NCBI GenBank assembly: GCA_946480555.1
Contig: CAMLLE010000007.1
Location: forward strand, 1 to 19,130
DNA: 19,130 nucleotides
Direction: 5' to 3'
Source: an uncultured Verrucomicrobia subdivision 3 bacterium
GTDB lineage: Bacteria > Verrucomicrobiota > Verrucomicrobiae > Limisphaerales > CAMLLE01
The notes under the pieces are model-generated. The model made no database searches. It saw only the letters and a list, made by a program, of their open reading frames with translations, and was not told the origin of the DNA. Of the stretch, positions 1-8,323 are shown in pieces. The position numbers and the translations under genes are program-made. Numbering within the stretch: position 1 is the first letter of the stretch; each line of letters begins with the position of its first letter.

Positions 1-2
1 CG

Positions 3-275
3 CTCGCGGCCGGAAAGCCGATTGTTGCCTACGATTTCGACGGCGCGGATGAGGTTTGTCTTGAGGGTGAAACGGGTTTCCTGGTTCGCACCGCCGATGT
101 GGCAGCGGTCACCTCCAGGCTCCTGGCGCTCGCCAGCAATCCGGAATTGCGCTATCAATTCGGCCGCCGCGGACAGGCGATGGTTTCCGAACTGTTCACG
201 GTGGAACGCATGATCGGACAACAGGCCCAGGTTTACCTCCAGCTCGCGCGCGCGCGCGGCGTGACCGCCCCGTGA
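3..275 (+). CDS. Glycosyltransferase family 4-like protein, C-terminal end (partial)
   Basis: The window opens inside a reading frame that runs from base 3 to a TGA at 273-275, giving about 90 residues. They include AAGKPIVAYDFDGADEV, then EGETGFLV, and a tail with LLALASNPELRYQFGRRGQ. This is the typical end of a GT-B glycosyltransferase (glycosyltransferase group 1 family): the first part resembles the nucleotide-sugar-binding loop with its acidic residue, and the 'G.TG.LV' stretch and the helical 'L..L..NPELR..FG..G' stretch follow it in that family. The role is inferred to be transfer of a sugar from a nucleotide-sugar donor onto a lipid-linked glycan at the cytoplasmic face of the membrane. 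The stop codon overlaps the GTG start of the next gene by 4 bp, so the two are probably translationally coupled. The N-terminal part lies outside the window, so the exact acceptor and family cannot be given. Confidence 0.85.
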   Translation, partial: LAAGKPIVAYDFDGADEVCLEGETGFLVRTADVAAVTSRLLALASNPELRYQFGRRGQAMVSELFTVERMIGQQAQVYLQLARARGVTAP

Positions 276-1249
276 AATTCACGCTGCTCTATTTCGCGGC
301 CTTTGCGTCCGCATTCTTTCTCGCATTGGGCACGCTGCCGTTATGGCGGCTCTTTTGCCTCCGCCGCGGACTGGTCGATGATCCCGGGCATAGGAAGATT
401 CATTCCGAACCCGTGCCGCTGGCGGGTGGATTGACGCTCATCACCGGTCTGCTCGCGCCAACCATTGCGGCCGTGCTGGTGCTCTGGTTCCTTCCGTCGC
501 AACTCGATCCTGACCTCGCAGCGCGGCTGGTCCACGGCTTGAAAGTCCGCTGGCTGGAACTCACGGCAATTCTCCTCGGTGCTGTCGGCATGCTGCTGGT
601 GGGGATTTGGGACGACAAACACGAGCTGAAACCCGGTCCAAAATTCGCCGCGCAACTCCTCGTCGCGCTGCTGGTCGCCGCCTCCGGCATTCGCATCACG
701 CTCTTCGTGCCAAGCATGCTGTTCAGCTATGCGATCACCGTTCTCTGGATTCTTACCCTGATCAACGCGTTCAACTTCATGGACAACATGAACGGCCTGT
801 GCGGTGGCCTGGGCGCAATCGGCGCCGCGTTCTTCGCGATCGCCGCGGGCAGCGCGGGACAATATCTCGTCGCCTTGATCGCATCGCTCACTTGCGGCGC
901 GTTGCTGGGCTTTCTTCCCTACAATTATCCGAAGGCGAAATCGTTCCTGGGCGATTCCGGCAGCCACGTCGTGGGATACCTGCTCGCCGTGCTGGCGATT
1001 CTGCCGCATTTCCACACCGCCGAACAGCCACGCGCGTGGGCCGTCCTCAGTCCCCTGCTCATTCTGGCCGTGCCGCTGGGCGATTTGGTCTGGGTGGTGA
1101 TTCTCCGCACGCGCATGGGCAAGCCGTTTTGGATCGGCGACAACAATCATCTGTCGCATCGGCTGGTCCGGCGCGGATTTTCGAAAGCCGTCGCAGTGCT
1201 GCTGATCTGGATTCTCGCCATCGCCGTCGCACTGCCCACATTGTTTTAA
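272..1249 (+). CDS. WecA/TagO/MraY-family polyprenyl-phosphate sugar-1-phosphate transferase
   Basis: This 325-residue integral membrane protein has about ten hydrophobic segments. It carries the family motifs in order: an early HSEPVPLAGGL (44-54), the Asp pair D114-D115 in WDDKHELKPGPK, NAFNFMDNMNGL (165-176), FLGDSGS (225-231), and the C-terminal histidine motif HLSHRL (293-298). Enzymes of this family move a sugar-1-phosphate (often GlcNAc-1-P) from a UDP-sugar to undecaprenyl phosphate, the first membrane step of O-antigen, teichoic acid or exopolysaccharide synthesis. The 165-176 motif reads DNMNG where many members have DGxDG or DGxNG. The Asn at the last polar position is common in the WbpL-like branch, so this does not argue against activity. 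The GTG start overlaps the stop of the upstream glycosyltransferase (GTGA), which fixes the start and points to one glycan operon. MraY itself is less likely given the context. The exact sugar is unknown. Confidence 0.9.
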   Translation: MKFTLLYFAAFASAFFLALGTLPLWRLFCLRRGLVDDPGHRKIHSEPVPLAGGLTLITGLLAPTIAAVLVLWFLPSQLDPDLAARLVHGLKVRWLELTAILLGAVGMLLVGIWDDKHELKPGPKFAAQLLVALLVAASGIRITLFVPSMLFSYAITVLWILTLINAFNFMDNMNGLCGGLGAIGAAFFAIAAGSAGQYLVALIASLTCGALLGFLPYNYPKAKSFLGDSGSHVVGYLLAVLAILPHFHTAEQPRAWAVLSPLLILAVPLGDLVWVVILRTRMGKPFWIGDNNHLSHRLVRRGFSKAVAVLLIWILAIAVALPTLF

Positions 1250-1274
1250 CAGCCCCCGTTCCAGCTGAATCGCT

Positions 1275-3125
1275 TCACGTTTTGCCTTCTGGCTTGCTGC
1301 TCGCGGCGATGGCTTCGGAGAACAGATTCAACACCTCCGCGCGAACGACTGCACCGATCAACCGGTTTTCCTTGAGCGTGCTTACCACGGGAATGTTCCG
1401 TTGCTCGCTCGACAGCACCACCGGCAGAATATCGAGCAGCCGCTGGTTCGGCGTCACACAGGCCGGCGGCGGGCGCATCACGTCGTAAGCAATGATTGCG
1501 TTCAACTCCGCGCCGCCATTCAGGTATTCCTTCAAGTCGTGCAGGGCGACAATGCCAATCAGTTGCTCCTTGGAATCAACGACGGGCAGGAAGTTGTTCG
1601 GGCTGCTGAGAAACCGTTCCGCGATTTCCCGCAACCGAGTGTTCTCACGCACCGGCGCGACCGGCGCCTGCATGATGTCCGCCACCGTCCGTTCCGTCGC
1701 CGCGCCGGGATCAGTGCTTTCCTTGCGCAACATCAGGCCCTTCCGCCGCAGAGGCTCAGTGTAAACGGAATCCGCCACGAAGCGTCCCGCCACAATGATC
1801 GACACCACACACCCCAGCATCAAGGGCGGCATCAGCGAGTAGTCGAGGGAGATTTCGAAGATCATGATGATGGCCAGCAACGGCGAACGCGTCGTCGCCG
1901 CCAGCATGCTTCCCATGCCCACCATTGCAAACGCTGCGACGGGAAGCCCGGCAGCAAAACCGAGCCGGTGCAGCGTCATTCCAAAAACCGAACCGAGACA
2001 CGCGCCAAGAAACAGCGTGGGTGTAAACACGCCCCCGACCGCCCCGGAACCCACCGTTGCCAGCGTGGCGACCATCTTCGCCACCAGCAAACCGCCCACG
2101 ACTATGAGCAATTGCTCTTCTTCGGAAAACGGTTCTCGAACCAGCTGCACCGGATCGAGCAGCAATTGGTTCGTCACGGAATAACCGTTGCCCCAGACCT
2201 GTGGAAAAACCTGCGCCACGATTCCCACCAACAACCCGCCCAGCGCCACGCGCACGTAAATGGGCGCCTTCAATTTCTGGAAAACGATTTCGCTCCGATG
2301 CAGCAACACGAGAAACGCCGCGCCAAGCACGCCGGCGAGCACGCCCAGGATCAGAAACCACGGCAGCTGGAGCACGCTCGTGAAATCAAAGGGCGGAACC
2401 GAATACCACGGTTTGATCCCAAAGAAGCTGCGCGAAACCATCGACGCCACCACCGATGCGAACACCAGCGGCGCGAACAGGTTCATCGAGAAATTGCCCA
2501 GTACAATCAACGATGCAAAAACGGCGCCTGCGATCGGCGCATTGTAAGCGGCGGCAATCCCCGAGGCGGCTCCGCAACCCACCAGCATGCGCAACCGGTA
2601 CGGCGGCCATTTCGCGAGCTGGCCCCACTTCGACGCGAGCGTGGCTGAAAGCTGGGTCACGCCGCCTTCGCGCCCGATCGAGCCTCCCGAACTGATGCTT
2701 ACCAGCGACGAGAAAAACTTCACCACGGCCGTTCGCAGCGGCAGCCGCCCATCGCCTGCCACCACCACTTCCAGAAGATTGCTCGAACCCTGCGGCCCCA
2801 CGAGGCGTAAACCCCAAAAGAGAATCAGCCCCGCAATCAACCCTCCAAGCGTGGGGAAGATGAGCCGTTCCCAGCCGTTCATCATTTCCGCGATCTCAGC
2901 GGGATCGCCTGGCCGCCGAAAGAACAGCAGCTTGGTCGATTCATTCGCATAGTAGAAAAAGAGGTTCACCAGTCCGCCGATGACGCCTACGCCGCCCGCA
3001 AGCACAAGGTGAAAGGCTTCCTCGCTGAAACGGATTTTTTCGCGGATTCGGAGCAGTTGCTGCCAGTGGCGCCGAAAAATGCCGCGCAACTTCCCCAGAG
3101 TGTTCCTGTCCTGGAATGGGAGCAC
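1275..3125 (-). CDS. ClC-family chloride channel/transporter with C-terminal CBS pair
   Basis: The 616-residue protein has a ClC membrane domain at about 35-460 followed by two CBS domains (about 478-535 and 545-606), which in other ClC proteins bind adenine nucleotides and modulate gating. Visible signatures are GREGG (151-155) with the gating glutamate E153, YNAPIAG (194-200), GAVGGVFTPTLFLG (361-374), and Y455 in SVYTEPL, aligned with the chloride-coordinating tyrosine of the E. coli protein. By eye alignment, the internal proton glutamate of exchangers (E203 in E. coli) falls on I207, and the 'GSGIP' selectivity motif is only loosely present as GSSNL. It moves anions across the inner membrane. 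Whether it is a channel or an H+ exchanger cannot be settled from sequence. The start is GTG; no other good start lies nearby. It converges on the transferase gene with only 25 bp between them. Confidence 0.93.
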   Translation of the reverse strand: MLPFQDRNTLGKLRGIFRRHWQQLLRIREKIRFSEEAFHLVLAGGVGVIGGLVNLFFYYANESTKLLFFRRPGDPAEIAEMMNGWERLIFPTLGGLIAGLILFWGLRLVGPQGSSNLLEVVVAGDGRLPLRTAVVKFFSSLVSISSGGSIGREGGVTQLSATLASKWGQLAKWPPYRLRMLVGCGAASGIAAAYNAPIAGAVFASLIVLGNFSMNLFAPLVFASVVASMVSRSFFGIKPWYSVPPFDFTSVLQLPWFLILGVLAGVLGAAFLVLLHRSEIVFQKLKAPIYVRVALGGLLVGIVAQVFPQVWGNGYSVTNQLLLDPVQLVREPFSEEEQLLIVVGGLLVAKMVATLATVGSGAVGGVFTPTLFLGACLGSVFGMTLHRLGFAAGLPVAAFAMVGMGSMLAATTRSPLLAIIMIFEISLDYSLMPPLMLGCVVSIIVAGRFVADSVYTEPLRRKGLMLRKESTDPGAATERTVADIMQAPVAPVRENTRLREIAERFLSSPNNFLPVVDSKEQLIGIVALHDLKEYLNGGAELNAIIAYDVMRPPPACVTPNQRLLDILPVVLSSEQRNIPVVSTLKENRLIGAVVRAEVLNLFSEAIAASSKPEGKT

Positions 3126-3522
3126 GAAACAACATTACCGACGATCGATCACTTGGCGAGTCGTGAGTCTGGCAATTCTGCCCACAACCCCAGAATCGGG
3201 AACATTCAGCAAAGAGCATTCAACAACGAATATTCAACGCTCAACGTTCAGGGGTAAGATTGCCTGGCCCAAACAATCTCGCGCCGAAAGCGCGGAAGAA
3301 GCGCGATCTCGAACGTCTGTTTACGATTGCCAGGCCACTCCTCCTGCGCCGCGCTGCGGCGCGAATGCCCGGGGCCAGGCATCCCAGCCATCGGCGCGGC
3401 GGTTTCGCGGGAACACCGCGAACGGGTTTCGAGGAAGTCCCATTTTGCGCCAGAGCGCGGCTCCGGCACCGGCTCCTAATCGTTTGCCATTCGTTCAAGG
3501 GTCTCGTTACGATGCGCGCCGT
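3126..3522. other. 397-bp gap without a convincing gene, between divergent genes
   Basis: This gap separates the start of the minus-strand ClC gene from the start of the plus-strand TPR gene, so promoters for both must lie here, but I cannot pick them out with confidence. It holds the ATTCAAC-type repeat at 3217-3251 and a perfect 7-bp stem, 3-nt loop hairpin at 3346-3362 (gcgccgc, gct, gcggcgc). Several frames stay open by chance because of high GC. None has a recognisable domain, start context or consistent coding character. The stretch 3260-3500 could be a decayed gene, but nothing in it is recognisable. Confidence 0.5.
3217..3251. repeat. Short ATTCAAC-type intergenic repeat tract
   Basis: Within 35 bp the heptamer attcaac occurs at 3218 and again at 3232 (14-nt spacing), followed by ctcaacgttca. 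The tract contains the small palindromes gaatattc (3228-3235) and aacgtt. It is clearly AT-richer than its surroundings. From memory, similar 'attcaacattcaacgctcaac' tracts are scattered between genes of Verrucomicrobia and relatives, often producing spurious small ORFs. That memory is not checked here. Confidence 0.5.
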
Positions 3523-5457
3523 ATGAAAAGAGTGTTGTCGCTCGTTTTTGCCCTGGTGCTGATCGGCGTTTGTCTTCCGGCGCGCGCCCAAGATGACCAA
3601 TACGTCCGCATCTATGGTCTCATTCAGGAGGGCGACGCCGCTTACAATTCCCGGCAATACGTGAGCGCCATGGGAAAGTATCGCGAGGCGCTGCAGCAGT
3701 TGCAGAGCTTCCAGCGTTCCTATCCCGAGTGGAACAGCAACATCGTGAAGTATCGCCTCAGTTTCCTGGAAGCCATCATCAGCGAAATCACGCTGCGCCA
3801 TGCGACGGCGCTGGTTCCGGCCGACGCCGCGGCCACCAATGCAGCACCGAAGCCGGCCGTTCTGCCCGCAGAGGTCGAATCGCAGATCGCCGCATTGAAA
3901 AGCCAGCTCCAGCAGTTGCAGACAGACAACGCCACGCTCGAAGCCAAGTTGAAGGAGGCTTTGCGTGTGCAACCGGCAGTGGCCGATCCGCGAGCATTGG
4001 AGCGCGCTGAATCTGAAATCCGTAATCTGCAAAAGGAAAACGCCCTGCTCAAGGTCAGCCTGGCTGAACCGCGTCCAGCGGCTGATCCCAAGGAACTCGA
4101 ACAGCTGAAGAAGCAGCTGGCGGAAGCGAATCAGAAGGCCACGGAGAACGCTGACCGGGTCACAGCACTCACGGTGGAGAAGGCCGATTTGGAGAAGAAA
4201 TTGCAATCGGCCGCAGCCGATCCGAGTTCACCGGCGATCGCCGGACTGCAAAAGGAATTGGAATCGACCCGGAAGCAGCTGTTGGAGCAGAGCGACGCGG
4301 CGTCGCGTCTCGCGTTGGAAAGATCGGCTTTGCAGGAACGCACGAAGGCTCTGGCCCTGGAGGCGGACGCATTGGCCGCTTTGCGTGCCGAGCACGAGAT
4401 CGTGAAAAAGCAGCTCGCGGAAGCCAGGGCAGCGCAGCCGGAATCGGATCGGCTCGCGCAGGAATTGTCCGCCGCGAAAGCGCACGTTGCGGTTCTTACC
4501 ACCGATCAAAACGTCTTGAAGCTGGAGAACGCCGCGCTGGAACAGCGGCTCAAGACGGCGCAAACCGCGGCTAAAGCAGTGACGAACGTGATTGCGCAAT
4601 CGGACCCGGCCGAAGCGGTCCGCATCCAGCAGCTTGAACGCGAACGTGACGAGCTGCGAAACCAGCTCGAAGCCGCACAAAAGGAACTGGCCAGCTTGCG
4701 CACACGCGGCGGCGCGAATGCGAAAGTGGAGGAGCTTCAAAACGAAATCCAGGTGCTGCGCACGCGACTGGCCGTGATCGAAACTCAGAAGATTCCTTAC
4801 ACCGAGGAAGAGGAAGCCTTGATCAAGAAGGCCGAAGCTGAAGTGGTCGCCGGAAAATCCGGTCGCGTTTCATCACGCAACCTTCCAGCGGGCGCGATGA
4901 CCCTCGTGAACGAGGCGCAGAGGGAATTTGCCGCGCGCCGGTTTGACAAGGCGGAGGAGAAGTACCAGGAAGTGCTGAAGCTGGATGACAAAAACGTTTA
5001 TACGCGGGCGAACCTGGCGGCAATCCAGATGGAACTCCAGCGCTACGATGAGGCGGAAAGGAATCTCGACCTCGCGTTGTCGAACGCGCCGGACGATTCC
5101 TTCTCCCTTTCGCTCATGGGCCTGCTGCGGTTCCGACAGAACCGGCTCGACGACTCGCTCGATGCCCTCGGCCGCGCAGCGAAGCTCGATCCACAGAATG
5201 CCGAAATCCAGAACTACCTCGGGTTGACGCTCAGCCAGAAAGGGCTGCGCAAGGCCGCTGAACAGGCGCTGCGGAAGGCGATCATGCTCGATCCCAACTA
5301 CGCCAGCGCGCATTACAACCTGGCGGTCATTTACCTCGCGCAACAACCGCCGCAGCTGGAGCTGGCGCGAGTCCATTACCGGAAGGCCGTTGCGGCTGGG
5401 ATTACGCCCAGCCCGGACATGGAACGGATGTTGAACGGCGGCACACAAACGCCGTAA
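3523..5457 (+). CDS. Exported coiled-coil protein with C-terminal TPR repeats
   Basis: The product is 644 residues from the ATG at 3523. That start is chosen because MKRVLSLVFALVLIGVCL plus an ARA-Q cleavage site is a textbook signal peptide; the frame stays open 148 codons further upstream, but that stretch runs into the ClC gene and a repeat. After a short helical segment (EGDAAYNSRQYVSAMGKYRE, TPR-like), residues about 115-440 are a long coiled coil rich in Gln, Glu, Leu, Lys and Ala. Residues about 462-630 hold four to five TPR units, for example FDKAEEKYQEVLKLD and LRKAAEQALRKAIMLDPNY. TPRs bind partner proteins, so a periplasmic or outer-membrane-associated scaffold is likely. The specific function is unknown. 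The next gene starts 11 bp downstream, suggesting co-transcription. No Shine-Dalgarno is visible. Confidence 0.85.
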   Translation: MKRVLSLVFALVLIGVCLPARAQDDQYVRIYGLIQEGDAAYNSRQYVSAMGKYREALQQLQSFQRSYPEWNSNIVKYRLSFLEAIISEITLRHATALVPADAAATNAAPKPAVLPAEVESQIAALKSQLQQLQTDNATLEAKLKEALRVQPAVADPRALERAESEIRNLQKENALLKVSLAEPRPAADPKELEQLKKQLAEANQKATENADRVTALTVEKADLEKKLQSAAADPSSPAIAGLQKELESTRKQLLEQSDAASRLALERSALQERTKALALEADALAALRAEHEIVKKQLAEARAAQPESDRLAQELSAAKAHVAVLTTDQNVLKLENAALEQRLKTAQTAAKAVTNVIAQSDPAEAVRIQQLERERDELRNQLEAAQKELASLRTRGGANAKVEELQNEIQVLRTRLAVIETQKIPYTEEEEALIKKAEAEVVAGKSGRVSSRNLPAGAMTLVNEAQREFAARRFDKAEEKYQEVLKLDDKNVYTRANLAAIQMELQRYDEAERNLDLALSNAPDDSFSLSLMGLLRFRQNRLDDSLDALGRAAKLDPQNAEIQNYLGLTLSQKGLRKAAEQALRKAIMLDPNYASAHYNLAVIYLAQQPPQLELARVHYRKAVAAGITPSPDMERMLNGGTQTP

Positions 5458-5468
5458 CGCCAGCCCCC

Positions 5469-5891
5469 ATGCTTCGCCAGGCATTTCACGACTTCCAGGT
5501 CTCCACCCGCGGCCGGGGGCTTTACGAGATCACGCGAGACGTTGGAGCGTGGGTTTCTTCCGCGCAGATGGAAAACGGCGTGCTGACGCTTCACCTGAAA
5601 CACACGTCGGCGTCGCTGTTGATTCAGGAGAATGCCGATCCCGATGTGCGGCGCGATCTGGACGCCTTCTTTGAACGGCTGGTTCCGGATGGGGACACGA
5701 TCTTCGTTCACACGGCGGAGGGTGATGACGACATGCCGGCACATGTGCGCACCGCGCTGACGGCAGTGAACCTGAGCATTCCGGTGCGTGACGGCCACCT
5801 GGCGCTTGGCACGTGGCAGGGCATTTACGTTTGGGAACATCGCACCGCGTCGCACGCGCGGAAAATCGCCGCGCATTTGATCGGGGAATAA
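5469..5891 (+). CDS. YjbQ/UPF0047 family protein (secondary thiamine-phosphate synthase type)
   Basis: This 140-residue protein matches the YjbQ (UPF0047) family along its whole length and is the normal family size. Conserved blocks are HTSASLLIQENADPDV (45-60), HTAEGDDDMPAH (81-92) and LALGTWQGIYVWEHR (111-125). The conserved His, Glu and Asp residues cluster in a pocket in solved family members. Some members have weak thiamine-phosphate synthase activity and are named accordingly, but the true cellular role of the family is unsettled. It is a predicted cytoplasmic protein, unlike its two exported neighbours. It lies 11 bp after the TPR gene and 48 bp before the VCBS gene, all on the plus strand, so an operon is plausible though no shared function is evident. 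Confidence 0.92.
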   Translation: MLRQAFHDFQVSTRGRGLYEITRDVGAWVSSAQMENGVLTLHLKHTSASLLIQENADPDVRRDLDAFFERLVPDGDTIFVHTAEGDDDMPAHVRTALTAVNLSIPVRDGHLALGTWQGIYVWEHRTASHARKIAAHLIGE

Positions 5892-5939
5892 GGCTGGAAA
5901 ATACGGTTCGCGGATGGCACCTTCGCGCGACTCTTGAAT

Positions 5940-8252
5940 ATGACTTCACCCAAGCGAGTTTCACTGTGGCTGGCGGGATTCCTGGCAGCATCGTTCCCCT
6001 TGGCTGCGCAGACCAACAAGAGCGAGTTCAGTTTCGCCGGGCCGGAGATTTTTCCCATCGACCCATTGATCACGCAATTGCGCGTCGTGGACGTGGATGG
6101 CGACGGATTGCAGGACATCGTGGTAGCCAACAACTCCCGGTCGAAGATCAACATCCTGCTGAACCAAACCGGGAAAACGAACGCCGCTGAGCGCGCCCGC
6201 TGGACCGGCCGCCAGGACATCAACGAACTGCCCCCCGACGCACGTTTCCAGATCGAGTCGATCGCATCCGAAAAACGCATCGCGTCGATGGCGGTGGCTG
6301 ACTTCAATGGCGACCAGCGTCCGGACGTGGCGTATTACGGCGAGCCGAAGGAACTGGTGGTTCAGTTCAACGAAGGAACCAATGTCTGGAGCGCACCCCG
6401 CAGATGGCCGTTGAACAACGGGCAGTTGACGCCCAACGCCCTCACCACCGGCGATCTCAACGGCGATGGGCTTGCCGACCTCGCGTTGCTCGCCGAAAGC
6501 AGCATTCACTTCATTCCGCAACTGACAAACCACACGCTTGGCGAACCACAGCGGATTCCTCTGAGCGGCTCGGTGAAGTCGGTTCAGATTCTTGATGTCG
6601 ATGGCGACCGGCGCGACGATCTGCTGCTGGTGAATTGGGAGGATCGGAATCCGTTCCGTTTCCGTTTGCAGAAGGGCGACGGGGAGCTGGGGCCGGAGAT
6701 GTATTTCTCGATGGCGCCAATTCGGTCCTACTGGTCGGACAACCTGGAGCCGAATGCGAAGGTTCAGGTGATGACCATCGCGCAGAATTCCGGGCGCGCG
6801 CAGATTTCGCAGTTCAATCGCAAGGAGGCAGAAACGCTGGCTGGAAGCTTTCTGGCCGGACAATTTCAGCTGCTGCCATTGAACCGCACGGAGAAATCCA
6901 GGCGCGGCACGCTGTGGGCCGATGTGAACGGCGATGGACTTTCCGATCTGCTCGTGGCGGAACCGGAGAGCGGACAAATGACACTTTCGTTGCAGCAAAA
7001 GGACGGGGCGCTCGCCAGCGCGCGGACCTTCCCCACCCTGGCCGGCGTGAGCGATCTGGAGGCGGGCGACTGGGACGGCGACGGCAAGCTCGAAGTGTTC
7101 ATGCTCAGTTCGGATGAACGGCAGATCGGCGTCACGCGGCTGGACGACAAATCGAGTTTTCCGTTTCCCACCCTGATTCACACGGATGGGCGCCCACTGG
7201 CGATGACGCTGACGACCTTGTCCGCCGGCAAGCCGGCGTTGGTCATCATTGTAGATCAGGACGGCCGGCGCTCGCTCGTGAGTCGCTGGGCCGACGGCAA
7301 ATCGCGCGTGCAGAAATTGAGCGAGAGCTTCAAAGCGAACCCAAGCACGGCGGTCTCGCATGATGCCGATCAAGACGGATTGCAGGACATCGTGGTGCTG
7401 TGCCCTTATGAACGTGTGAAAGTGCTGCGCCAGGTGGCTGGGAAGGATTACGAAGAGATCGACGTGGCACCGCCCGGCGGAACGATGGATCAACCCTGGT
7501 TGAGCATTGCCGACACGGACGGCGACGGCAAATTGGAGCTCTTGCTGCCGCAGAAAAATTTCCTCCGGTCGGTGGTCCTGCAAACGGGTTCGTCGCAGGA
7601 ATCCACCAACCGCGGCGGCTGGGTTTTCAAAGTGAAGGACCAGATCAACGGCGCGGGCAGCGATTCGCGGATCACCGCGGCAGCGGCGGTTCCAAACGGC
7701 ACCAATGCTGTGGCATCACTGTTCCTGCTCGATGCGGAACGGAAGGCGCTGACATTGTGCGAACGCGATGGTGGCGGGGTCTGGCGCGTGGCGCGCAGCA
7801 TCGATCTGCCAGTCACGAGCTTCAATCAGCTGCTGCCTATCGCGTTTGGCGGCCGTACGCCGAATGCAGTGGCGTTGATCGGATTGAATGCGGTGGCCTG
7901 GCAGATGTTGAGCGGTTCGGCTTGGGAACTGAGCGAACTGGACGGTTACGAGACGCCGATCCGGAACGGCTATTTGACCGATGTCGTTTCGGGCGATCTC
8001 AACAATGACCAACGCAAGGACCTCGTCTTTCTGGAAACCGAGCGGCATTACCTCGATCTCGTGATCTTCTCGGCCGATCACAAACTGACTCCCGCAAATC
8101 GCTGGCAGGTGTTTGAGGAACGCACGTTCCGCAGCCGCCGCAGCGATTTGCCCGAACCGCGCGAAGCTGCCGTTGCTGACGTGACTGGAGACGGTCGAAA
8201 CGACTTGATCGTGCTCGTCCACGACCGCGTGCTCGTCTATCCACAGGAATAA
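5940..8252 (+). CDS. Exported FG-GAP/VCBS repeat beta-propeller protein
   Basis: The product is 770 residues from the ATG at 5940; a TTG two codons upstream is possible. MTSPKRVSLWLAGFLAASF with an AAQ cleavage region is a signal peptide. The mature protein carries about ten calcium-binding-type loops of the form DxDGDGxxD, spaced along its length: DVDGDGLQD near residue 50, then DFNGDQRPD, DLNGDGLAD, DVDGDRRDD, DVNGDGLSD, DWDGDGKLE, DADQDGLQD, DTDGDGKLE, DLNNDQRKD, and DVTGDGRND near 745. Each is followed by a hydrophobic strand, as in integrin-like FG-GAP/VCBS beta-propellers. Ten repeats would fit one seven-bladed propeller plus part of a second. Such proteins are secreted or surface-exposed and act in adhesion or ligand binding. 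No enzymatic domain and no C-terminal sorting signal is evident. The ligand is unknown. Confidence 0.9.
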   Translation: MTSPKRVSLWLAGFLAASFPLAAQTNKSEFSFAGPEIFPIDPLITQLRVVDVDGDGLQDIVVANNSRSKINILLNQTGKTNAAERARWTGRQDINELPPDARFQIESIASEKRIASMAVADFNGDQRPDVAYYGEPKELVVQFNEGTNVWSAPRRWPLNNGQLTPNALTTGDLNGDGLADLALLAESSIHFIPQLTNHTLGEPQRIPLSGSVKSVQILDVDGDRRDDLLLVNWEDRNPFRFRLQKGDGELGPEMYFSMAPIRSYWSDNLEPNAKVQVMTIAQNSGRAQISQFNRKEAETLAGSFLAGQFQLLPLNRTEKSRRGTLWADVNGDGLSDLLVAEPESGQMTLSLQQKDGALASARTFPTLAGVSDLEAGDWDGDGKLEVFMLSSDERQIGVTRLDDKSSFPFPTLIHTDGRPLAMTLTTLSAGKPALVIIVDQDGRRSLVSRWADGKSRVQKLSESFKANPSTAVSHDADQDGLQDIVVLCPYERVKVLRQVAGKDYEEIDVAPPGGTMDQPWLSIADTDGDGKLELLLPQKNFLRSVVLQTGSSQESTNRGGWVFKVKDQINGAGSDSRITAAAAVPNGTNAVASLFLLDAERKALTLCERDGGGVWRVARSIDLPVTSFNQLLPIAFGGRTPNAVALIGLNAVAWQMLSGSAWELSELDGYETPIRNGYLTDVVSGDLNNDQRKDLVFLETERHYLDLVIFSADHKLTPANRWQVFEERTFRSRRSDLPEPREAAVADVTGDGRNDLIVLVHDRVLVYPQE

Positions 8253-8323
8253 TCCCATCAGACGGGCGAGTTAAGCGAGTCCCATCGAGGGTTTTCAAGT
8301 CACACTCAGATTTCAACCCTGAT

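Noticed and set aside
607..1488. 293-codon plus-strand frame over the transferase gene
   Set aside because: Arg-rich out-of-frame shadow that runs past the transferase stop into the ClC gene; no motif.
1401..2648. 415-codon open frame on the plus strand inside the ClC gene
   Set aside because: Antisense shadow with strongly biased His, Arg and Gln content; the ClC motifs on the minus strand are clear.
3346..3362. Perfect GC hairpin as a terminator
   Set aside because: It has no T-run on either side and no gene ends nearby; similar small stems arise often in GC-rich DNA.
3079..3522. 148-codon N-terminal extension of the TPR protein
   Set aside because: It overlaps the start of the divergent ClC gene and an intergenic repeat, and a clear signal peptide begins at 3523.
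3260..3526. 88-codon ORF in the gap before the TPR gene
   Set aside because: Arg-rich, no domain, no start signal, and equally long frames are open on the other strand.
5961..7583. Long 540-codon open frame on the minus strand
   Set aside because: It is a shadow of the VCBS gene. The plus strand has a signal peptide and ten calcium-loop motifs; the minus frame has no domain and is rich in His, Arg and Gln, as GC-rich antisense frames are.
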